From: JAMORN01 sp027063545 [NCBI: bacterium]
GTDB lineage: Bacteria > JAMORN01
Length of the DNA: 5,179 bases
Direction of reading: 5' to 3'
NCBI GenBank assembly: GCA_027063545.1
Contig: JAMORN010000193.1
Span: 1 to 5,179 of the forward strand
A program made the position numbers and the translations under genes. Shown here piece after piece: positions 1 through 5,179 of the stretch; position 1 is the first letter of the stretch; the number at the start of each line of letters is the position of its first letter. The notes under the pieces were generated by a model, which had not been told where the DNA came from, did not search any database, and saw only the letters and a program-made list of their open reading frames with translations.

Positions 1-389
1 TAGGTGGAGAGGGCAATGGCGGTGTAATATACTCTTACTCTCATTATGGAAGAGATGCTCTTTCTGGAATTATTCTTATTCTTATTCTTATTTCAGAGGC
101 AGAAAAATCTTTATATGAAATTATAGAGGAACTACCAGAATTTTATATGACAAAACATAAAATAGAGACACAAAGTTTAGATATAAGTAGAGTAGAATCA
201 TATTTTAAAACAAAGTTTAATGGTGTATATTTTAATTATGAGGATGGAATTAGGATAGAGAAGCCATTAGAGTGGTGGTTTCATATAAGAAGATCAAATA
301 CTGAACCTATTGTTAGAATGATAGCAGAGGGTAAAGATAGGGATTTTATAGAGAAAGAGGTGATGAATATAAAAGAGATATTGGTTTAA
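1..389 (+). CDS. glmM: Phosphoglucosamine mutase / phosphomannomutase, C-terminal part (5' end outside window)
   Basis: This is the last ~128 codons of an alpha-D-phosphohexomutase; the frame is open from base 3 (bases 1-2 are a split codon) to the TAA at 387-389. The fragment starts at the sugar-binding loop, GGEGNGG (bases 3-23), followed by the family's HYGRDAL segment. The C-terminal domain 4 has the phosphate-binding loop RRSNTEP (288-308) and then VRMIAEG. The catalytic phosphoserine and metal-binding loop would lie upstream of the window. The family interconverts hexose 6- and 1-phosphates in the cytoplasm. The GGEGNGG form is that of archaeal and Bacteroidetes-type enzymes rather than the classical GEHSGH-type GlmM. 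The name glmM rests on glmS starting 15 bases downstream, which supplies its expected substrate glucosamine-6-phosphate; a phosphomannomutase (manB) or dual-specificity enzyme is the alternative. An in-frame ATG at 147 is internal, because homology continues upstream of it. Confidence 0.9.
   Translation, partial: GGEGNGGVIYSYSHYGRDALSGIILILILISEAEKSLYEIIEELPEFYMTKHKIETQSLDISRVESYFKTKFNGVYFNYEDGIRIEKPLEWWFHIRRSNTEPIVRMIAEGKDRDFIEKEVMNIKEILV
70..92 (+). repeat. Short hexanucleotide tandem repeat inside the mutase gene
   Basis: About 3.8 copies of the 6-base unit ATTCTT run from 70 to 92 and encode alternating Ile-Leu in the hydrophobic helix after the GRDAL motif. The repeat keeps frame, and the helix length matches the usual family spacing, so the gene is not disrupted. 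Because the unit is a multiple of three, slippage would add or remove Ile-Leu pairs rather than shift frame. Confidence 0.6.
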
Positions 390-390
390 A

Positions 391-397
391 GAAGAGG
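391..397 (+). promoter_or_regulatory. Ribosome binding site of glmS
   Basis: The sequence GAAGAGG lies 7 bases before the ATG at 405, directly after the stop of the preceding mutase gene. It fixes the glmS start, which is also required to place the catalytic cysteine at position 2. The 15-base gap leaves no room for a promoter or a glmS ribozyme. Confidence 0.75.
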
Positions 398-404
398 TAT
401 AAAA

Positions 405-2246
405 ATGTGTGGAATAGTAGGGTATATTGGTGAAAAAAATGTTGTTGATATTCTTTTGCAGGGGCTTTATAAACTTGAATATAGGGGTTATGATTCAGCA
501 GGAATTGCTGTGATTGATAAGGATAGTAATGAATTAAAAATTATAAAAAAGGTTGGAAAGATCAGAAATTTAGAGTCTTCTATGAAGGAAGATGGATTTT
601 TTAATATAAACACAGAGATTGGAATAGCTCATACTCGTTGGGCTACTCATGGAGAGGTAAATGAGGTAAATGCTCATCCTCATTATGATGAGGATAAAAC
701 TTTAGCAATAGTTCATAATGGTATAATAGAGAATTATAATGTAATAAAAAAGTGGCTTGAAGAAAAAGGAGTTAAATTTAAAACAGAGACAGATACAGAG
801 GTTCTTTTATATTTAATAAAGTATTATTATAAGGACGATTTAAAACAAGCAGTTTTGTCTGCGTTAAAACATGTAATTGGTGCTTATGGGATAGTGGTTA
901 TTTCTAAAAAAGAACCGGGAAAAATGATTGGTGCAAGAAATGGTTCTCCTTTGGTGTTTGGTATAGGGAAAGATGATTTTGTTTTAGCTTCAGATGTTTC
1001 AGCCATAAAGCCTGTTACAGATAATGTAATTTACTTAGAAGATGGTCATATAATAGAGGTAACAAAGGAAAATTATAAAATATTAACTTTAGAAGAGAGA
1101 GAAGTAAACGCTAAGGTTCATACTATTGATTGGGAACTTGAAAGTTGGGAAAAAGGTAATTTCCCAACATATATGGAAAAAGAGATCCATGAACAGCCTA
1201 ACACAATAATAAATACTACAAGGGGAAGATGGTTTTTTGAGAAAGGAGAATTAAAACTTGGAGGAATAGAGCCTGTTAGGGATTTACTAAAAAAGACAAA
1301 AAAAATAACAATTTTAGGTTGTGGAACAAGTTGGCATGCTGCTTTAATTGGAAAATATTGGTTTGAGTATTATGCTGATATTTCAACAGAGGTAGATTAT
1401 GCTGCAGAGTTTAGATATAGAAACCCTATTATTTTAGAGGATCAAATAGTTATAGCAATAAGTCAATCTGGAGAGACAGCAGATACAATAGGAGCAATAA
1501 GAGAGGCTAAGATTAAAGGGGCAACAGTATTAGGAATAACAAATGTGGTTGGTTCTACTATTGCAAGAGAGACAGATGCTGGAATTTATCTTCACGCAGG
1601 TCCAGAGATAGGGGTAGCCTCAACAAAGGCTTTTATTGGGCAATTAACAGTTCTTCTTATGATGGCTATATATATGGGAAGGATGAGAAGGCTTTCTATT
1701 GAGGACACATTGAGGGTTTCAGAGGAATTTAAAAAAATACCAGATAAGATAGAAAAGATTTTAAAACAAAAGGATTATATAAGAGAGATTGCAGGAAAGA
1801 TTATAAAATATAACAATGCATTATATTTGGGAAGGGGAGTGAATTATCCAGTAGCACTTGAAGGGGCTTTAAAGTTTAAGGAAATATCATATATTCATGC
1901 AGAGGGTTATCCAGCAGCAGAGATGAAGCATGGTCCTATTGCTTTGATCGATGAGAATATGCCAACAATTGTTATTGCTACAAAAGATTTTCTATATGAT
2001 AAGATAATTTCAAATATAAAAGAAGTAAAAGCAAGAAAGGGACAGGTTATTGCTATTGCTACAGAAGATGATGAGGCAATAAAATCACATGCTGATTATG
2101 TAATATATATTCCAGATACAATAGATATGCTCACCCCATTTTTATCTGTAATTCCTTTACAACTTTTAGCATATTATGCAGCTACATTAAAGGGGTATGA
2201 TGTTGATAAACCACGTAATTTGGCAAAAAGCGTGACAGTAGAATAG
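405..2246 (+). CDS. glmS: Glutamine--fructose-6-phosphate aminotransferase (isomerizing)
   Basis: GlmS converts fructose-6-phosphate and glutamine to glucosamine-6-phosphate and glutamate, the committed step to UDP-GlcNAc. The 613-residue product is close to the ~609 of the E. coli enzyme. The N-terminal class II glutaminase domain (about 1-240) starts MCGIVGYIG, with nucleophile Cys2 exposed after Met removal. It contains RWATHG (78-83), HNGIIENY (104-111) and Asp130 in ETDTEV, matching the glutamine-binding residues Arg73, Asn98, Gly99 and Asp123 of E. coli. The first SIS domain has GCGTSWHA (from 305), SQSGETADT (353-361) and STKAF (406-410). The second has LEGALKFKEISYIHAEGYPAAEMKHGP (by position 485-511; key residues Glu486, Lys490, Glu493, His498 and His509). 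The C-terminal tail is NLAKSVTVE, with the conserved lysine at 608. All key residues are present. It lies 15 bases after the mutase and 12 before trpS, indicating one transcript. Confidence 0.98.
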   Translation: MCGIVGYIGEKNVVDILLQGLYKLEYRGYDSAGIAVIDKDSNELKIIKKVGKIRNLESSMKEDGFFNINTEIGIAHTRWATHGEVNEVNAHPHYDEDKTLAIVHNGIIENYNVIKKWLEEKGVKFKTETDTEVLLYLIKYYYKDDLKQAVLSALKHVIGAYGIVVISKKEPGKMIGARNGSPLVFGIGKDDFVLASDVSAIKPVTDNVIYLEDGHIIEVTKENYKILTLEEREVNAKVHTIDWELESWEKGNFPTYMEKEIHEQPNTIINTTRGRWFFEKGELKLGGIEPVRDLLKKTKKITILGCGTSWHAALIGKYWFEYYADISTEVDYAAEFRYRNPIILEDQIVIAISQSGETADTIGAIREAKIKGATVLGITNVVGSTIARETDAGIYLHAGPEIGVASTKAFIGQLTVLLMMAIYMGRMRRLSIEDTLRVSEEFKKIPDKIEKILKQKDYIREIAGKIIKYNNALYLGRGVNYPVALEGALKFKEISYIHAEGYPAAEMKHGPIALIDENMPTIVIATKDFLYDKIISNIKEVKARKGQVIAIATEDDEAIKSHADYVIYIPDTIDMLTPFLSVIPLQLLAYYAATLKGYDVDKPRNLAKSVTVE

Positions 2247-2253
2247 AAAGGAG
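2247..2253 (+). promoter_or_regulatory. Ribosome binding site of trpS
   Basis: AAAGGAG begins immediately after the glmS TAG stop and ends 5 bases before the ATG at 2259. This strong Shine-Dalgarno site in a 12-base gap supports the chosen start and translational coupling within one operon. Confidence 0.8.
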
Positions 2254-2258
2254 AAGAT

Positions 2259-3275
2259 ATGGAGGAAAATCAAAATACATTAAAGACAAATAGAATTTTA
2301 AGTGGAATGCGTCCGACTGGAAAACTTCATATAGGGCATTATTTTGGTGTATTGGTAAATTGGCTTAAATTTCAAGAGGATTCTTCTTATGAAAAATATT
2401 ATATGATAGCAGATTGGCATGCTTTTTTTAGTGAAGCAACAAATAAAGAATTTAATTTAAAAAAGGTTACCTTAGATATTTTAATAGATTGGCTTTCAGC
2501 CGGGATTGATCCAAATAAAGTTGTAATCTTTAGACAATCTGATGTGCCAGAACATTTAGAACTTCATATAATTTTATCAGCTTTAACTCCAATGAGTTGG
2601 CTTGAAAGAAATCCAACTTATAAAGATGCTCTGGAAAATATTAAAAATAAGGATATAAGAAACTATGCTTTTTTTGGTTATCCTGTGCTTCAAACAGCAG
2701 ATATTGTTTTATATAAGGCAGATACTGTGCCTGTAGGTGAGGATCAACTTCCTCATCTTGAACTTGCGAGGGAGATAGTAAGAAGGTTCAATTATTATTA
2801 TGGATTAACTTTTCCAGAGCCACAGTCAATATTAACAAAAGCAGCAAAGATTTTAGGGATAGATAGGAGAAAGATGAGTAAGAGTTATAATAATGCAATA
2901 TACCTATCTGATAGTTCAGATGAGGTAAATAAAAAAGTTATGTCTATGATTACAGATGAATCAAGGATAAAGAAAACAGATCCAGGTCATCCTGATATTT
3001 GTAATGTATTCTCATATTGGAATATTTTTGAGAGTGATAAAGAAAAAATTGAATGGGTAAAACGTTCTTGTATAAAAGCTGAGATTGGATGCGTTCAGTG
3101 TAAAAGGGAACTGGCAAAAAAGATTAATGAGTTTTTAGAGCCTATAAGAGAGAAAAGATCATATTATGAAAACCATAAAGATGAACTCTATGATATTCTA
3201 GAAGAAGGTAAGAAAAAAGCTAAACAATTGGCTGTAAAGACAATAGAAGAAGTAAAAGATAGAATAAAAATATAG
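2259..3275 (+). CDS. trpS: Tryptophanyl-tRNA synthetase with predicted [4Fe-4S] site
   Basis: TrpS charges tRNA-Trp with tryptophan, using ATP, in the cytoplasm. The 338-residue length fits bacterial class Ic enzymes (~330). The Rossmann fold opens with SGMRPTGKLHIGHYFG, placing HIGH at 24-27. The stretch QTADIVLY holds Asp148, matching the family's indole-recognising Asp. VGEDQ follows at 159-163 and KMSKS at 205-209. The C-terminal helical domain, which reads the anticodon, contains Cys248, Cys271, Cys278 and Cys281, spaced C-x22-C-x6-C-x2-C. This is the exact spacing of the [4Fe-4S]-binding cysteines known for Thermotoga maritima TrpRS, where the cluster lies in the anticodon-recognition region. 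Most bacterial TrpRS lack it. The gene probably shares a transcript with glmS, although the functions are unrelated. No tryptophan-dependent leader or T-box is possible in the 12-base upstream gap. Confidence 0.97.
   Translation: MEENQNTLKTNRILSGMRPTGKLHIGHYFGVLVNWLKFQEDSSYEKYYMIADWHAFFSEATNKEFNLKKVTLDILIDWLSAGIDPNKVVIFRQSDVPEHLELHIILSALTPMSWLERNPTYKDALENIKNKDIRNYAFFGYPVLQTADIVLYKADTVPVGEDQLPHLELAREIVRRFNYYYGLTFPEPQSILTKAAKILGIDRRKMSKSYNNAIYLSDSSDEVNKKVMSMITDESRIKKTDPGHPDICNVFSYWNIFESDKEKIEWVKRSCIKAEIGCVQCKRELAKKINEFLEPIREKRSYYENHKDELYDILEEGKKKAKQLAVKTIEEVKDRIKI
3000..3101 (+). other. Four-cysteine iron-sulfur motif within trpS
   Basis: The codons for Cys248 (3000-3002), Cys271 (3069-3071), Cys278 (3090-3092) and Cys281 (3099-3101) give C-x22-C-x6-C-x2-C. 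The first lies in the stretch HPDICNVF and the last two in GCVQCK. The spacing equals that of the T. maritima TrpRS cluster ligands (Cys236, 259, 266, 269), with a constant offset of 12 residues. Cluster binding here is inferred from that match. Confidence 0.85.
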
Positions 3276-3310
3276 TATTTTAATTGTAATATTGTATAGC
3301 TAAAAAACTC

Positions 3311-3338
3311 TTGACTTACAAAAGAAAAATTTTAATAT
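3311..3338 (+). promoter_or_regulatory. Candidate sigma70-type promoter for the beta-helix gene
   Basis: TTGACT (3311-3316) matches the -35 consensus at five of six bases. A 16-base spacer leads to TAATAT (3333-3338), a four-of-six -10 match; the one-base-shifted AATATT gives a 17-base spacer. Transcription would start near 3345, giving a 5' leader of about 60 bases. The site sits in the only sizeable intergenic gap (3276-3403), where a new transcription unit is expected. The AT-rich background makes chance -10 matches common, so the -35 element carries most of the weight. The gap shows no GC-rich hairpin with a U-tract, so no intrinsic terminator for trpS is evident and read-through is possible. 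Confidence 0.5.
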
Positions 3339-3393
3339 TTAATCTAAAGAAGCATTAAAACGATTAAATAAAATAAAGGGTTTAAGATTTGCC

Positions 3394-3399
3394 GGGGGT
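3394..3399 (+). promoter_or_regulatory. G-rich ribosome binding site of the beta-helix gene
   Basis: GGGGGT sits 4 bases before the ATG at 3404. It can pair with the anti-Shine-Dalgarno CCUCCA with one G-U wobble. It is preceded by GCC, making GCCGGGGG (3391-3398) the only GC-rich spot in an otherwise very AT-rich gap. It fixes the start codon, which is also the one that yields a proper signal peptide. Confidence 0.6.
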
Positions 3400-3403
3400 A
3401 ATT

Positions 3404-5179
3404 ATGGATAAAATAAAGAAAGTTTTATATCTAGTAGTTTTTTTATTTATTTATGCTACAATTAATGCTGCTACTTTGGAAGTAGGTGAGGGTAAACAAT
3501 ATTCAAATATCCAAGATGCTGTCAATGCAGCCCAACCCGGAGATATTATAAAGATTTATAGTGGTGTTTATGAGGAAAGAGTAGAAATAGTAGGTAAAAG
3601 TGATATTACATTAGTATCAGCAGCAGTTTCTGATATTTATGGAACAAGTGAAGATTTTAGACCTGATTTAAGTACTTTACCGGTTATTAAATATCATGAT
3701 ACAGAGCATGACCATCCTCACAATGATGATGAAGCATCCCATGATGAAACAATAGATTATGATGAAAATGGGGTAATTTTGATAAAAGAATCAAAGAATA
3801 TAAGAATTGTTGGGTTAAGAATTGATGGAATGGGTGTTTGGTATTCTGGCCAATGTATCCCTAAGTGGGGTGGTGCTCAGCTTTTTGGTAATAATGGTAT
3901 AGCAATAAAAAATAGTTATCATGTAGAGGTAAGATATTGTGATGTATTTAATGCTTTTAGAGGTATATATATTAAAGATAGAAACTTAGGTGGTGTTTAT
4001 ACAAAAAGAAATCCAGGAGATTTTGATGGTGATAGACAGGTTCCTGCATCCAATGTTTTAAACATGGGTAATCATTTAATTGAGAGAAATAGAATTCATG
4101 ATAATCACTGGGGGTTGATGTTTGAAATTACATGGGATGCTCCCTCTACAGTGAGAGATAACTTATTTTATAATAACTATAAAAGAGAAGGATATGAAGA
4201 AGCGTTAAATGTTGGGAATGGTTGTACTGCAGGAGATCAAAATCAATGGTATTCAGCTGCTATAAGATTTCATGGAGTATTTTTTGCTCCTCATTTAATT
4301 CATAATAATACTTTTTATAACAATGCTAATATTTATTCAACCCACTGGGGTTCAGGAGTCCCTAATATTAGATTTTACTATAACTTATATGATAAAGCAA
4401 ATAAAGATTTATATAATACAAGAGCATTCGGGTATATGGGTAATACATATGGGGCTTATCAATATTACTCTTTATTTGGTCAACAAGCAAAAGAAGATGA
4501 TCCTTATGGATTTACGGTTCCTACTTTTGAATGGGGTAGTGGAGATAAAACTCCAGAGACAGGAGATAGAGCAAATAAATGGGATTCTCAATGGGATGTG
4601 TATGATCATGAGATTTACTATATAGGAGCGGATGATGGTACGGCACCTTTAAATCATGATGACCCTAAATCAAGGGATTTTCTTGTTCCAAATCCATCAT
4701 CTTCTAGATTTTGGATGATAAGAAATGGAGTATCCTCAGAGTCTTGGGAAGTAGGCGATCCTACAGCAGGATTTTATGATTATGATGGTACAGTGGCTGA
4801 TGTGGGAGCATATCAAGTAGATCCTGATGGAAAGGTTAGATGGGCAGGATGTGCTGATTATCTTCAAATTGTAGATAGATATAGATATGCTGAAGTTCAA
4901 CTTTTAGATAATGGTTCTATTATAAGGATTCCCTATATTGTAAAGTATAATGGTAATAAGAAAATTACAAAGTTAGAATATGTACTTCAAAAATATACAA
5001 CAACAATAGCTTACAATGAATTTCCTCCTTCAGCTATTCAATCTCCAGATGAGTATGATTTAGATATCAATGAAAGTGCTTCAACTTCATTAGATAAAGT
5101 AGCTGATATGTTGAATGATTATGGTTATACTAGTGAGGATGTATTTTGGGTTGGTAGTGCTCCTAATTTTTCTAAAGAG
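3404..5179 (+). CDS. Secreted right-handed parallel beta-helix protein (3' end outside window)
   Basis: The frame is open for 592 codons to the window edge with no stop. Residues 1-22 form a Sec signal peptide: DKIKK, then a hydrophobic core (VLYLVVFLFIYA), then a likely cut after Ala22 (INA/A). There is no lipobox cysteine, so the product should be exported or surface-located. Residues ~24-75 (QYSNIQDAVNAAQPGDIIKI, then SGVYEE) are the classic entry to the pectate-lyase-like beta-helix. Later coils include GVILIKESKNIRIVGLRIDG (123-142), NNGIAIKNS to RGIYIKD (163-192), HLIERNRIHDNHWGL (224-238) and HLIHNNTFYNN (297-307). The repeating asparagine-rich N-x-(I/F)-x-N-N turns are typical. A His/Asp/Glu-rich insertion lies at ~98-121. 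DVGAYQ (466-471) resembles the usual closing motif of such domains. Residues ~480-592 are a separate region I do not recognise. The fold occurs in polysaccharide lyases and in adhesin-like surface proteins; no catalytic set is identifiable, so substrate is unknown. It probably forms its own transcription unit. Confidence 0.9.
   Translation, partial: MDKIKKVLYLVVFLFIYATINAATLEVGEGKQYSNIQDAVNAAQPGDIIKIYSGVYEERVEIVGKSDITLVSAAVSDIYGTSEDFRPDLSTLPVIKYHDTEHDHPHNDDEASHDETIDYDENGVILIKESKNIRIVGLRIDGMGVWYSGQCIPKWGGAQLFGNNGIAIKNSYHVEVRYCDVFNAFRGIYIKDRNLGGVYTKRNPGDFDGDRQVPASNVLNMGNHLIERNRIHDNHWGLMFEITWDAPSTVRDNLFYNNYKREGYEEALNVGNGCTAGDQNQWYSAAIRFHGVFFAPHLIHNNTFYNNANIYSTHWGSGVPNIRFYYNLYDKANKDLYNTRAFGYMGNTYGAYQYYSLFGQQAKEDDPYGFTVPTFEWGSGDKTPETGDRANKWDSQWDVYDHEIYYIGADDGTAPLNHDDPKSRDFLVPNPSSSRFWMIRNGVSSESWEVGDPTAGFYDYDGTVADVGAYQVDPDGKVRWAGCADYLQIVDRYRYAEVQLLDNGSIIRIPYIVKYNGNKKITKLEYVLQKYTTTIAYNEFPPSAIQSPDEYDLDINESASTSLDKVADMLNDYGYTSEDVFWVGSAPNFSKE

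Noticed and set aside
147-389. A stand-alone small protein starting at the ATG at 147.
   Set aside because: The frame is open upstream to the window edge and encodes the phosphohexomutase GGEGNGG and GRDAL motifs, so this ATG is an internal methionine of a larger gene.
390-404. Possible glmS ribozyme or other leader upstream of glmS.
   Set aside because: Only 15 bases separate the mutase stop from the glmS start, and they are taken up by the Shine-Dalgarno site; the coding sequence upstream is a normal mutase C-terminus.
3276-3310. Possible intrinsic terminator after trpS.
   Set aside because: The segment has only short AT-only self-complementary bits such as AATATT, with no GC-containing stem followed by a T-run.
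3341-3391. Possible riboswitch in the leader of the beta-helix gene.
   Set aside because: The only pairing seen is a five-base AT-rich match with a long loop; no conserved core of a known riboswitch class could be recognised.
4323-4625. An open frame of 100 codons on the + strand.
   Set aside because: It overlaps, in another frame, the long beta-helix reading frame, which has clear family motifs on both sides; its predicted product is low-complexity Ile/Leu-rich with no recognisable motif, and no convincing ribosome binding site was noted.

Overview
This window comes from a low-GC bacterial chromosome. All genes are on the + strand, reading uses the standard code, and codon use is strongly AT-biased, with arginine mostly AGA/AGG and isoleucine often ATA. 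The coding strand is purine-rich, with good Shine-Dalgarno sites, so the host is bacterial. Two features are phylogenetic hints only: the archaeal/Bacteroidetes-like GGEGNGG form of the phosphohexomutase, and a tryptophanyl-tRNA synthetase with the four-cysteine pattern known from Thermotoga maritima. They are compatible with an anaerobic lineage or a poorly sampled phylum, but no lineage can be assigned from the sequence alone.

Layout: bases 1-3275 are a tightly packed block of three genes. First is the 3' end of a phosphoglucosamine/phosphomannomutase (1-389). After 15 bases comes glmS (405-2246), glutamine--fructose-6-phosphate aminotransferase. After 12 more bases comes trpS (2259-3275). 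GlmS makes glucosamine-6-phosphate and the mutase probably converts it to glucosamine-1-phosphate, so the first two genes are consecutive steps toward UDP-GlcNAc for the cell envelope. TrpS has no pathway link and is probably just co-transcribed. There is no room for a glmS ribozyme.

A 128-base AT-rich gap (3276-3403) holds a plausible sigma70-type promoter and a G-rich ribosome binding site. It leads into a large gene (3404 to the window end at 5179, still open) for a secreted right-handed parallel beta-helix protein. That protein has a signal peptide, a pectate-lyase-like fold, a His/Asp/Glu-rich insertion, a family-typical DVGAY closing motif, and then a different C-terminal region I do not recognise.

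No RNA genes, CRISPR arrays, insertion sequences or attachment sites were seen. The most notable points are the predicted [4Fe-4S] site in TrpS and the unusual architecture of the secreted protein. I see no convincing evidence of a wholly new system.
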